Source: Ashinkailepas kermadecensis
Lineage: Eukaryota; Arthropoda; Thecostraca; Neolepadidae
Assembly (NCBI GenBank): GCA_034440615.1
Contig: JAOTOM010005051.1
Location: forward strand, 626,001 to 690,000
DNA: 64,000 nt
Reading direction: 5' to 3'
Below the pieces are notes generated by a model. That model worked only from the letters and a program-made list of their open reading frames with translations. It did not search any database and had not been told where the DNA came from. Shown one piece after another: positions 1-11,730 of this stretch; position 1 is the first letter of the stretch; every line of letters begins with the position of its first letter. Both the position numbers and the translations under genes were made by a program.

Positions 1-830
1 CTAGCCGAGTCTGCTCTAACATTTTTTTTTTGAATATAGAAAATCATGAATTAAAGAAACCTAACCTTGCCTAACCTAACCTCCTTTTTCCCTGTATGGA
101 AGCAAAACGTACAATTGAGATATATTATGATGGCCTAGGCTGCAACACATAATAACAAATTTTGGGAGATATGCGGACAAAAAAATTAATTTGCAAAGCC
201 TTCATCTTCCTCTCAGCACTATCAGACGGTATCGTCAAACCATGCACAATCATATACAACAGTGATATTGTTAAACTACCCAGGTACTATTTTCAACCAA
301 CCTTTCTACCTATGCAGCTGCTTCAATTCCAGCAGCTGCTGGTAAGTCACAGTTGCATTCAAGTTTAATGCATATTTAGGGTGGATACCTACCTACGTGC
401 ACCATCTGTATGCAAAATACCCACATGACTACTTGGAAATCTTATTCTACTACACCTATTCTGCCATTTTCACCATATGCATACATTTTGGGGGGATATA
501 TTTGTGATTGAAGGTATGTTTTGAATTATATGGATTTCTTTCTCCCATGCAATGTTTATGAACATGATTAAGATGATGTGACCACTAATTTCCTCTGGAA
601 GTGCTTACTTTGCAGTTGTTAGCCAAAATGCCACCGAAAAAGACTTTCAGTTGGATAACATACTATTAGAAATGTTGTGCAAAATATAAATTGGTAGCAT
701 AGCCTAGCCTAACATGGGATAACTTTGCCTAGCCTAAACAACTTTTGAAGGACAAAAATGAAAACAAAATTGATTTGTTTGCAAATTAAAAAAAAACAAA
801 GCTAATCTAACATCAACTCATCGAAACTAA
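1..830 (+). repeat. Dispersed CCTAA-bearing repeat, copy 1
   Basis: AT-rich segment with short CCTAA-like arrays near 59-82 and 695-735. The stretch at about 545-735 (containing 'caatgtttatgaacatgatt' and 'ccactaatttcctctg') is recognisably related to 31,205-31,300 on the same strand and, in reverse complement, to 45,430-45,680. The three copies share the order: 'caatgtt.atgaa', a 'ccact.att..ct' block, an A-rich stretch, then CCTAA-type arrays. This looks like an old interspersed repeat of unknown class. No coding sequence is visible. Confidence 0.5.
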
Positions 831-864
831 CCCATTTCACGGTTTCATTGAGTTAAAATGTTTC

Positions 865-954
865 TCCCTGATCCAAGCATACCTTGTATGCTTACCTGAT
901 CCAACCCGCCTACCATACCTGATCCAAGCATCCAATGTATGCTTGGATCAGGGA
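865..954. repeat. Nested inverted repeat / hairpin
   Basis: The 16-bp arm at 865-880 (tccctgatccaagcat) is perfectly complementary to 939-954. A second copy of the inner 14 bp at 918-931 is complementary to 939-952 across a 7-nt loop. Two alternative hairpins can therefore form with the same right arm. Function unknown. Confidence 0.8.
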
Positions 955-1116
955 GATGTGACACCCCCCGCCAAAAATACAGTCGGCTGGGAGGGCCAAT
1001 GAACCGAAATATTAGAATGGTTTAAAGCCGATATCATATGTGCGGCGAGACACAACATACTGCATTGTACATATGGCTGGGTTTGGCTCCGAATTTGTTG
1101 GGATCCCTGCACTACT

Positions 1117-1292
1117 CCCCCCCCCCCCCCCCCCCCGATTATTTTTGTTTGACGGTTCCTGCACTCATGTTCCCAAGTATTGGAGTTTGCATGTTTACTA
1201 CGTGTTTCTTCAATATACGGACCAAAAAGTACGGGCCAAATGCAGCCAAATGCATGCGTATTTGCATATACTTGCCCGTATATGCAAATACG
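1117..1292. repeat. C20 homopolymer and 14-bp hairpin
   Basis: A run of 20 C lies at 1117-1136. Downstream, 1257-1270 (cgtatttgcatata) is perfectly complementary to 1279-1292 across an 8-nt spacer, within repeated 'gggccaaa' words. Open frames crossing this stretch are low-complexity and are not called as genes. Confidence 0.7.
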
Positions 1293-2559
1293 GGCCAAAA
1301 AGTTGCGTTCTACCTCAATTCGCTTTCGGAATTCATCTCTGGAGCTCTCGATGTCTTCGTCATGCCCGGGTAGGTGAACAGGCCCCTGTATGCCCAGGTA
1401 TATGTCTAAGTTCAGGAGTTTTATCTGCGGGTGACGCAGGGAAGGTGCAGACGACGATGATATTTGATGCAGATGCATGACTTTTTCAATGGTACAATTT
1501 CAGAACACATTTGGCAAAACAACAGAATGTTGTGCTGTCTACCTCATAGCTCCTCTTCAATGACTTCGCTTGCCATCGCCAGGACATCATCCTCTGAGGC
1601 GACGACGAGCGGCAAGTGTGGCAGATGACGCTGGCGATGAGTGTGCAGTGTAAGAAGTTTTACTTATTTCAAAGATGTTCGAACGGTCGACCAGAAATCA
1701 GCTCTCTCGCCACATGGCCGGGCGTCCCCTATCCCAGCGTGTCAAGATCGCAGCTGTGGTTGACGCAAACATAATACGAGAAAATCGTCATAACAATCCA
1801 CCGAGAGGCGACAGGGCATGTCTCGGACGCTGAAATGAAAAGAGCCGGCCACCATTAACGCCAGCGGTCACGCTGCTCGACCGGAAAAGGGAGAAAATTG
1901 AGGAGCTCTGACCGGCCCGCGGCGGAAGCGGGAGAAGAGGCTAGAGTTCCAGAAAATTATCGATCATCCTCGCAACAGAAACAAAATGGAAGAAAGAAAG
2001 CATTGCGTGTAAAGCCGGAAGCGATGGAGGGAAACTCAGGGAGCTCCTGGTCGCGCCACGGTGAGGGCAGCACTCGGACGCGCGGCGGTGGACGCCGGAC
2101 CAGCACACTCTCGTAGATGCCCAGCGGTGGGGTACGATGGCGGCACTATCGGATGGAGGAGCCGAAGAACCGAGCGGAGGTCACCCACCACTCACCATCG
2201 CCATGTGGATGTTGCTTGGCATCATGGAGCCTCACCCACCCACCGTCACAACTCAGTCAACCCCAACGGCGCCGGCGACTTCCCGCGTGATGGGGGGGGG
2301 GGGGGTCCATTACCCATAATACCTATGTAGGTATGTAAATATGGATAGTGTTCGCCTCGGAGAGCACATGTATATATTGTTGTTTTACTATTTTTCTATT
2401 TTAGCGTAGGAGTGAATGGTAGTGTGAATGGCGGTGGCCTTGAACAAGTTAAAGTTCATTGATGACTTGAAAGAAATGCCCGGTTGAGATTTCGTCTCGA
2501 GTTGGTTTGGAGACAAAATTCTGAAGGACATATCTTGATCGGAGGGCATTTGTTGCAAA
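1293..2559. other. Unassigned sequence
   Basis: Moderately GC-rich between 1,550 and 2,320, with open frames on both strands but no recognisable domain, no convincing splice pairs and G-runs (2,292-2,305). A frame around 1,680-1,850 on the + strand reads basic and hydrophobic residues without a stop but was not recognised. Confidence 0.4.
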
Positions 2560-2890
2560 ATGTCTTGTAAATATCTGTCACCGTCTCAATCTCGGTCTAG
2601 GTCACTGCTTGTACTTGTCGTAGTCTCGGCGTAGTCTCGGCGTCTGTCTCTTGATTTCGGTCCAAATATCGGTCCGTCTCTTTCACAGTCGCGATCTCGA
2701 TATCGGTATAGGTCAGCATCGCTGTGACTCCCTCGACCTCGATCACAGTATAAAATAATCTCTGTCAGTTTCTGTGTCGTCGTCTCGATTTCGACTCCGG
2801 TCCTTGTCTCATGCCCTCGGTCTCGAGTCCAATATCAGTCTAAACATGTATCTGTCTCTGTCACTGTCTCGATTTCGATCTGGGGCGACC
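2560..2890 (+). other. Degenerate RS-dipeptide-like coding repeat
   Basis: The + strand is built from recurring 'tctcgg', 'tctcga' and 'cggtctaggtc' words. Read in pieces on the + strand it gives SPSQSRSRS (near 2,561-2,605), RSRYRYRS (near 2,693-2,720) and SRFRLRS (near 2,782-2,805), interrupted by stops and frame changes. This resembles a decayed arginine/serine domain such as those of SR splicing factors, but no RNA-recognition motif was found next to it. It may equally be a simple 6-bp repeat that happens to encode RS. Confidence 0.25.
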
Positions 2891-4428
2891 GCTCGGTGTC
2901 AGTCAATTAATTTGGCCCTGCCACGGTCCCTTTTTCCACCCGGGTATATTTATGGCGGATCAAAGACGGCCGCGAGAAGAGCTCGACTGCATCCACAGGA
3001 AAGCGAACACAGATATAGCGAGAGAGACAGCTTGCCAGCTGTCCTCCTATGGGCGATATGTTTTCGGATGCCGACCGTGAGTGGCCTTTGGCCCTTCCTT
3101 CATCAAGGGGGGGGGGGTAGCACGACGAAAGGGCACAATGACGAAACTCCCCTGATTGTTTATCCTGGGTAGTGTTCCTGAATGGTAGCTGCTAACTGGG
3201 CTCTGGGAAACGCAGGTATCTCTTGGCCTAAAATTATCGCCGGCTCTATGATCTAGGGTGCGAATGGGCCTTCGGACGGAGGGGCGAGTAAGTTCCGTGG
3301 TATGGCGGCATATGTTGGCACCGTGGTATGACGGTGTTCCGAAGGACGTCTGGCGCCAGACTTAGGCATAGGCCAACCACGGCCCAAGAGGGAACGCCCT
3401 CTCCCCCGTCGATCTCACGAGCCAGGGCCGTGTGATTATAGCGTTGGCTGGAAGGAGACTTTGACGTTCCATAAGCCCCCGGTAACTGAATAGGGCATAG
3501 GGTAGCAAGACGGTCCGGAGGGTGAGGAATTGGGCATTAGGTGAGGCAGGGCCCTGAACCACCCATCAATGCCGCTCCCGGTCGCAAGTTTCAACGTGAA
3601 AGGTCATGCATGGCGTCGATTGAGTAAGTTGAGGTAAGTTGGCCATGGATACCTGAGTCCAGTTATAAGGCTGCACAGAAGCCGAAGGACGTTTTCACCC
3701 CGCCCAGTTTTGCCAAGCCTTGATGGCGGTCACTAAAACAGACACAAATCATGCAATCAGGGGAGTCGCGTCAGCCGTTTCAGGTAGGACCTCGGAGCGG
3801 GTAATTAATACGCATTTGAGTCAAATCAAGTCCCCAGTGAAAGGGGAGTACGACTCGTTAAATGCTTGCGTGACACTAGAGGGGAAAATCGTGGGCGACC
3901 TAGTTTAAATTACGAACCGAATGATCGTATGAGATGAAGGAGCGAATGACTGTTGCATGAATTCTTAAATCGGTAGCTTTAAGGACCAGTGGAATTGGTT
4001 CGAATTCAGCGCAAGTATTTAGCGGTCAAAAACATTACAACCATAATTGTACTAGGATATTACCCGGGCCCTACTTGCATCTGACTTCCCAAGAACGTCC
4101 ATTTTGTGTGGTGTGGGTGCGGGTAAGTGGTTGGTGGATGTGTCGTGTTACATGGTGGTACACGGGTGGATTTCTAAATGGACGAGCGCCGCCGGCGGCG
4201 GCGGCTGTACCAACGTCATGTACCTGTATTATGCACATCCATCAGTGCCGCACCCCTAAGCACACAGCCCTTCCTAGCTACGTGACCTGCTGGGCGCACC
4301 CATGGGCGTATGTGATGGAAAGGAGCCTGACCTCGCCTACATAAGCTCGTGTAGTGGTGGCAATGGGCCGCAGCAGGGTTGGAGGCGACGTCGGAGCGGT
4401 TGAAAAGGTGGGCCTGAGCTGGCAACCA
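2891..4428. other. Unassigned sequence
   Basis: No domain, splice pair or RNA gene recognised. Short G-runs occur at about 3,108-3,118. A 'ggttcgaattc' word at 3,991-4,001 resembles a Pol III B box but has no properly spaced A box. Confidence 0.4.
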
Positions 4429-5870
4429 GACGGCACCCGGCAGCTGTCCGGAGGTCCGCCCCGACACCGCACCATCCGTCACCAACCATGACGGCACCCG
4501 GCAGCTGTCCGGAGGTCCGCCCCGACACCGCACCATCCGTCACCAACCATGACGGCAGCCGGCAGCCGCCCGGAGGTCCGCCCCGACACCGCACCATCCG
4601 TCACCAACCATGACGGCACCCGGCAGCCGCCCGGAGGTCCGCCCCGACACCGGCCAGACCGTCACCAACCAGACGGCATCCGGCAGCCGCCCGGAGGTCC
4701 GCCCCGACACCGGCCAGACCGTCACCAACCAGACGGCATCCGGCAGCCGCCCGGAGGTCCGCCCCGACACCGCACCATCCGTCACCAACCATGACGGCAC
4801 CCGGCAGCCGCCCGGAGGTCCGCCCCGACACCGCACCATCCGTCACCAACCATGACGGCACCCGGCAGCCGCCCGGAGGTCCGCCCCGACACCGCACCAG
4901 TCCGTCACCAACCATGACGGCACCCGGCAGCCTGTCCGGAGGTCCGCCCCGACACCGCACCATCCGTCACCAACCATGACGGCACCCGGCAGCTGCCCGG
5001 AGGTCTGCCCCGACACCGCACCATCCGTCACCAACCATGACGGCACCACGGCAGCCGCCCGGAGGTCCGCCCCGACACCGCACCATCCGTCACCAACCAT
5101 GACGGCACCCGGCAGCCGCCCGGAGGTCCGCCCCGACACCGCACCATCCGTCACCAACCATGACGGCACCCGGCAGCTGTCCGGAGGTCCGCCCCGACAC
5201 CGCACCATCCGTCACCAACCATGACGGCACCCGGCAGCCGCCCGGAGGTCCGCCCCGACACCGCACCATCCGTCACCAACCATGACGGCACCCGGCAGCT
5301 GTCCGGAGGTCCGCCCCGACACCGCACCATCCGTCACCAACCAGACGGCAGCCGGCAGCCGCCCGAAGGTCTGCCCCGACACCGCACCATCCGTCACCAA
5401 CCATGACGGCAGCCGGCAGCCGCCCGGAGGTCCGCCCCGACACCGCACCATCCGTCACCAACCATGACGGCAGCGGCCCGGCAGCCGCCCGGAGGTCCGC
5501 CCCGACACCGCACCATCCGTCACCAACCATGACGGCACCCGGCAGCCGCCCGGAGGTCTGCCTCGACACCGCACCATCCGTCACCAACCAGACGGCACCA
5601 GGCAGCTGTCCGGAGGTCCGCCCCGACACCGCACCATCCGTCACCAACCAGACGGCACCAGGCAGCTGTCCGGAGGTCTGCCCCGACACCGCACCATCCG
5701 TCACCAACCATGACGGCACCAGGCAGCTGTCCGGAGGTCCGCCTCGACACCGCACCATCCGTCACCAACCAGACGGCACCAGGCAGCTGTCCGGAGGTCT
5801 GCCTCGACACCGCACCATCCGTCACCAACCAGACGGCACCAGGCAGCCGCCCGGAGGTCTGCCTCGACAC
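4429..5870. repeat. 60/61-bp GC-rich minisatellite, about 24 copies
   Basis: Head-to-tail array of a unit beginning 'gacggcacccggcagc' and ending 'tcaccaacca(t)'. Units ending in 'accat' are 61 bp and units ending in 'acca' are 60 bp, so the period differs by a single T. Variants cluster: 'ggccagaccg' units are adjacent near 4,640-4,760, and 'accaggcagctgtcc' units dominate after 5,580, as expected from local homogenisation. Because 61 is not a multiple of 3 and the unit lacks stops, long frames open on both strands. These are by-products of the repeat, not genes. Confidence 0.97.
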
Positions 5871-6917
5871 CTCCCAGCCCGGAGTGGCCCGCCCCACCCC
5901 CCAACATTCGCACTCTAGAGCTGTACTTGTTCACTGAAGCTGTGTCATGTGATAACAGGGGGGGGGGGTTGATGCGACCGCTCGGCGATTACGCACTAAG
6001 CAAGCTAAATAAACGCAATAAATACCAGCGTATAGCCGGCTACGAGGTCTCGAGATTTGCACCAAGCTTGAACCTGTTCAGTCATTAGTCGACCCTCTGG
6101 GTGAAGTCAAAAGCGGAAAGCCTGTTGGAACATGGAAATATTTCACAACCATTCTTTTCCCAAATTTAGCAAACATACTGCCCAAAATAGCAACTCAATG
6201 TGTTCTTTTTGATGTGGCAATTATAACGACACGTCGCGAGTGGAGTTTTGCTTCGAAGGGATGGCGGTACGTCAGGATAAATGTTTGACAACATTTTTCC
6301 AGACATAACAGAAAAAAATGTCATCATAATTCCATGACCTAACAATGTTCTTCATATTTTCAGAAAATGTGCTAGAGCCTGTCAGAATGTTTCAAAGAAA
6401 AGCATCCCACATTGGGTGTGGTAAATCTTACGAAAATCATTCGTAGCGCTCAATGGCTATCCGCAAAGCCTAGCCTTGCAAAGCAAAGCAAAGCCTATGG
6501 AGGCTGCATCAGCCTCCCCCTTCTGTGTTGGCGACGGATGAAATAAGGCTGTGTCCAATTTAAATTTCGTGACCCAGAATGCCAGACCACGTCAAGAACT
6601 ACTCGTTTGTTGGCGATGTATAGCGACGTATAAGAGGCATGCCAAATTCATTCGAGCATGAAGAACACACAAAAGTAACATGTGCTGATGGAATGTGCTC
6701 ATTGGAGAATTATCGGTCTGCTAAGCAGCTGGCTCACAATCAAGGAATTCGTCTTACGGCCATGCTTTGACGAAGTCTGGCGACGTTGTGCACCTGCATA
6801 CACGCAATACTTTCCTGTAAGTGTTGTGCATTTGTTATTTCGGACGTGATGCGTGTTAACCAGCTGGCAGCGCTTTCACAGAATGCCACACAATGCACGG
6901 CAATTTGCAGAATAAAA
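5871..6917. other. Unassigned sequence
   Basis: A G-run at about 5,959-5,968 follows the array. Nothing else recognised: no domain, no splice-supported exon, no RNA gene. Confidence 0.4.
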
Positions 6918-7135
6918 AATCGTTACAAAATGCAGACAGGAATAAGTTTCCGATGGAACACTTACGTATGATTTCGAGACGGTATTTTTTCGTTGCAAAT
7001 TACAAACAATAATACTTTTCCAACAGTACAATTACGTATTAATACGAGAAGACATTTTTCTTCGTTACAAAAAGCAGGCAACAATCATCTTTGAACAATA
7101 CAATCACGTATAAACACGAGATGGTATGTTTTCCA
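6918..7135. repeat. Diverged tandem repeat, about 72 bp, 3 copies
   Basis: Three successive diverged units share the order: a 'cgttacaaa' start, then 'caataat/caggaata', then 'acaattacgtat' and 'cgagaaga/cgagacggtat'. AT-rich, non-coding and old by its divergence. Confidence 0.6.
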
Positions 7136-8083
7136 GCAATGTGCTTCATGCAAGTGGCATGCACGGTTAATGTCAGGCCTTGTTAAACGTCATAATGGTG
7201 CCGACATGCATATGTGGCGACAGGTGGAAGACGTCATTCCAGTAATTGCATTGAACAGCACCGTTCAATTGGCGTTTCTCTGAGCTAAGCATACCTCACG
7301 ATACTGAAACTGAAGTGGGAACTTGAATCGGCAATCGCTTTGAAACAAATACGGTATGTGCAAATACGGAAAGACATGCTATGCAATAGGCTGGTTATTT
7401 ATGGACCATATCGTGATATGCATCACGACAAAGATATGGTAGTTGGGGGACATGTTTCTTTTCCATTGTTTTCCATGAACCCTCATTCGTGTGAACATGC
7501 AAGTGTTGTTAAGCTGATTGTTAATTTTATCCCAAATACTGCATGGAACTAAGGATGGCAATTGCACTTCGTGCGCACGTGAAATACATTCACATTTCGC
7601 ATGCGATATTATCAACTTTAACATGTCACAACTGCAAAGCAAAACCTACATAGCTATGCTATTTAATGCAATTCAATTACATTCAATTAGCCACGAACGA
7701 CATGCTACCAACTGTAGCGTGGCGGTGTCTCTGAACCTTCACGGCCGCAGGCACGTATCCTCCCGCGTCCGTCTGATCCCCTGACGACCTGTCGTGGGCT
7801 TAATTAAACGTTAGTGTGAAGCTCAACAATTCGCGAATCTGGATCTACAAACTTCGGCGTTACATCTGATTGGCTAACACGAAGCTTCACCTACACCGTA
7901 CTGATGAGCACTGGAGGCTACGAAGAAAGGAAGAAAGACAAATAAGATCATCAGCAAAAACATGTCCATGTAAAATATGCCAAGCTAATCCTGTATGAAG
8001 GGTCACAACTTCCTCTTTGAAACTTGCTCGAGTGTCGTTTGTGCACCGCTTCAGATAGTTTAGATATTTTGTGGCATTTCGAT
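7136..8083. other. Unassigned sequence
   Basis: No recognisable gene or repeat; short open frames only. Confidence 0.4.
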
Positions 8084-8235
<152 letters not shown>

Positions 8236-9225
8236 TGTACTTATATTACATGCGAGGCAATACATCCTGATATTGCCAAAGGAAATTCCGGAGAACTAAA
8301 GATATGCACGCATTCTCTGTCATTCTTGCTGTTTTTTTTGTTGTTGCTGTGAAGATCACGTTCAACGGTGATTTATTTGGCACTTCGCTATATGAAATGT
8401 GATGTGCGATGGATGTCGCCTGTTTGGTTCTTACAACCTTTCTGATTGGTGTATCTCAGAGACCAGTGGCTCACTCAAAATGTAGTTTTTTGGGGACGTC
8501 ACAGTATTGGAATATACATGGATAATACCGCAAATTGAATCAGTGCACATGCAAGTTCCTTTCTACCTTTTCGATGATCAATAACGGTTTCGGGGATAAC
8601 TTTCCAGGTCCACACTGGAAAATTTCGCTACTTCTGTAACATTCAGCACTTGAATAAATTCGATCCAGTTTGCATGCACGCTGTTTGATAGATTGACATG
8701 TGACTGCATTTGTTGATCATGACAAATTCAGGAAGCTTTGCGACGTTTTGATGTAGGGCATCAACAGAAATATGCATAAAAATGGTCGCCTTGCAAAATT
8801 CCTTGAGCAATCTTAGCATGTTTCATCCGAGGATCCATCATTTAATACAACTTCCATATTTACGGATGTAGCCATCTACATACAAAGCTGTCTAGTTAGT
8901 CCTGTTAAATATTTTAAAGAGAAACAGCTTTTTGGATGAGTATCAGAAGTGATGCACTAGCGACAGCAATCTTCCCAACTTGAGTAAGAGCCAGTGGGGT
9001 TGCTTCCCTTTCAATTTTCACGCATGATCAGCAAGCCAAAGCAACAACTTTCCCTTTTCTGATAAGAAAATCCGCTCAAGTAACAGAATATATATTTGCT
9101 ATGAGTCAGTGTTAGCATGGATAATTTGGAACAACTCATGCACTAACGCAAACACTGGGGTGAAACGCAATAGGGGTCTATGGGTGAATGGAAAATCCGA
9201 ATGCCTCTTCTGCCCTATCATGTGC
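8236..9225. other. Unassigned sequence
   Basis: AT-rich, with no recognised coding sequence, repeat or RNA gene. Confidence 0.4.
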
Positions 9226-9700
9226 AGTGATAGGACAGTAATGGACAGCAATGGACAGAAATGGACAGTAACGTACAGTTACTTCTATGGCAGTAATAAG
9301 ACAGGCGGTAATATGATAGTAATGGACAGCTACTTCCATGATAGTAATAGGACAGGCAGTAGTAGGACAGGCAGTAATATAACAGTGATGGATAGTTACT
9401 TATGTGATAGTAATAATACAGGTAGTAATAGGACAGTAGTGGACAGCTACTTCTATGACGGAAATATAACAGTAATGGACAGTTACTTATATGATAGTAA
9501 TAGGACAGACATTAATAGGACAATAACCGGCAGTTACCTCTATGACAGTAATATGACAGGCAGTAATAGGACAATAATGGGCAGTTACTTCTATGACAGT
9601 AGTAGGAGAGGCACTTATATGACAGTAATGGACAGTTGCTTCTATAATGGCAATACGATAGGCAGTAATAGGACAGCAATGGGCAGTTACGTCTTTGTCG
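9226..9700 (+). repeat. 51-bp tandem repeat with 15-bp sub-units in one open frame
   Basis: Roughly eight diverged units. In the open + frame most units are 17 codons and read like MDSYFYDSN-x-TGSNRT. One unit is longer and one shorter by 5 codons (15 bp), matching the internal sub-repeat 'aggacaggcagtaat', so all length changes are multiples of 3 and the frame stays open to the stop at 9,733-9,735. The translation is rich in N-x-T sequons. The frame has no ATG upstream of the repeats and no splice acceptor was found, so it is called a repeat and not a gene. Confidence 0.75.
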
Positions 9701-9735
9701 GCTTGCAGAGAGCTGGTTCCGGCCTCCTCCTATAA

Positions 9736-10084
9736 AAACCAGCTGAGAAATAAACACACATGAAAACGTATAACGGCTAATTCCTGAAGTATTAAGCACA
9801 ATACACTTACAATCTAAACTAGAAATGGGAAATGCGTTGATTTACTGATCATTATTTAGAGAGGATGTGTGCTATTAAACCTGTAATATAATCCCTCCAT
9901 GCCTTAAGATTGGTGATTATTAGCATATCTTACAGTGCTTGCCCATATTCGATGCAGCATTGGATCGATGGGTTGTGATCGGCACCTGGACTCACCGCCG
10001 ACAACACACAATGCTCCAGTGCATGTCTGAAACACTGAACGGACCCTACTAATGCTCACTGACTGAGATTACGGCCGTTCTAAT
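9736..10084. other. Unassigned AT-rich sequence
   Basis: Nothing recognised; base composition changes sharply to GC-rich at about 10,085. Confidence 0.4.
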
Positions 10085-10800
10085 TTCAACTCCAGGTTCC
10101 GTCCATGTATTGCTACCGGCGCGGCATAGCGCGCGCAACACACCATTGCGCGGCACTGTGTCACACAAGGTGCATGGTGCGCCACACTGTCGCACGAGGT
10201 GGGCAACAACTACACAGCCACTACCCGGCAAGCGACACGTGCCCGTCACCTCCTCCACACGCTCTGGCTGTCCGTCCGCCGCCGTATTCACGACAGACCG
10301 AGTTTGGCCACTCGCGGCGAGCATCTATCGCGAGCATCGAACGCGCGTCAGGCGGCAGGTTTCCGGACGCGTCCGTGCGGCAGCGCGAGATTACGCGGCC
10401 GGTTGGCCCGGCGCTGCCGAGCGGCCCGCAAAGCCGGCGCGGCCCGCCTCGGCTCGTCGTGCATCCATTACCCGACACGCCGGCTGCACGACCGCATTCG
10501 GTGTGTGCGTCATTCGTCGTCATTCGTCGTCATTCGCGGTCCCGCGTTCAGGCATAGTCCGGCATCCGACGGTCGGAAGCGTCCGTCTGCGCGTTGTTGC
10601 CGACTGACGACGGCCGGAGGCGTCCGTCTGCTGCGTTGTTGCCGGCTGATGTCGGCAGGCGCCGGCACCGGGCCCCACCGGGCCCCACCGGGCCCCACCG
10701 GGCCCGCCGGCACCGGGCCCGGCGCGGAATTTTTGTCGCGCGGAGACGAAAATGACGACGAAAATGCTGCACCACATACACATCGTCCATCCTTGCTGGT
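10085..10800. other. CpG-rich island with 10-bp GGGCCCCACC repeat
   Basis: About 700 bp rich in GC and CpG inside AT-rich surroundings. It holds 'gtcattcgtc' words at 10,509-10,535 and three tandem copies of 'cgggccccac' near 10,669-10,700, followed by a partly palindromic 'ggcccgccggcaccgggccc'. Frames are open on both strands because of composition, and no domain is recognisable. It may be an unmethylated promoter region or the GC-rich part of a transposon; no downstream gene supports the promoter reading. Confidence 0.5.
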
Positions 10801-11221
10801 CAAGCGTCTCGAACTAGTGACTTGCAAAAGTAGTGATTAGTTGCATCATTCATTTGTTCGTACTGGCAGTGAGATATATTATTTATCGAAAGCAATCGAT
10901 GACCAAAACCACTGGTCTTTCATCAAAATAAACACATGCACATGAGGTTTCACTGCAAGATAACTCTGCCACACACTGAGAGAACTATTGAAGCCACTCT
11001 GATCAATGACGTGGTAGAGCAAAGCAGGAGATAAGAATCAATGCAGATGGGTGAATTTTTGTCAGCACTTATCTCACAACAACAAATCGATCATTATCTT
11101 CGTCATAATGTATTTATGTGAGACGTTTCATATTCTGGTTAGCGCTCACGCAAAATAAAAGTTTCTGGTTCTACCCATTGGAAAATATAACTTAAACTTA
11201 TCTCAAATGAAATGTTCTAAG
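10801..11221. other. Unassigned AT-rich sequence
   Basis: No gene, RNA or repeat recognised. Confidence 0.4.
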
Positions 11222-11730
11222 ATTTCATACGGTACATCATACGGTGCATCATACAGTGCAGTATACGGTTCATCCTACGGTGCATCATGCGGTGCATCAT
11301 ACGGTGCATCATACGGTGCAGTATACGGTTCATCATACGGTGCATCATACGGTTCATCATACGGTGCAGCATACGGTTCATCATACGGTTCATCATACGG
11401 TTCATCATACGGTTCATCATACGGTTCATCATACGGTGCATCATACGGTGCATCATACGGTGCAGTATACGGTTCATCATACGGTGCATCATGCGGTTCA
11501 TCATACGGTGCATCATACGGTTCATCATACGGTGCATCATGCGGTTCATCATGCGGTGCATCATACGGTTCATCATACGGTGCATCATACGGTTCATCAT
11601 ATGGTGCAGTATGCGGTTCATCATACGGTGCATCATGCGGTTCATCATACGGTTCATCATACGGTTCATCATACGGTGCATCATACGGTTCATCATACGG
11701 TGCAGTATACGGTTCATCATACGGTGCAGA
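11222..11730. repeat. 12-bp minisatellite, about 42 units, few variant types
   Basis: Units are 'ggttcatcatac' or 'ggtgcatcatac' with linked variants ('cagtatac', 'catcatgc'). Because 12 is divisible by 3 every + frame gives a simple peptide repeat (YGSS/YGAS, HHTV or IIRC/IIRF) and the minus strand gives MMNR/MMHR. Runs of variant units recur in the same order (for example an AS-AS-AV-SS-AS pattern near 11,290-11,350 and again near 11,440-11,500), which indicates block duplication. Confidence 0.95.

Noticed and set aside
3973..4001. tRNA-like A/B boxes
   Set aside because: Spacing between the two words is far too short for a tRNA or SINE head.
4216..5937. Series of 60-170-codon frames on both strands
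   Set aside because: By-products of the 60/61-bp minisatellite.
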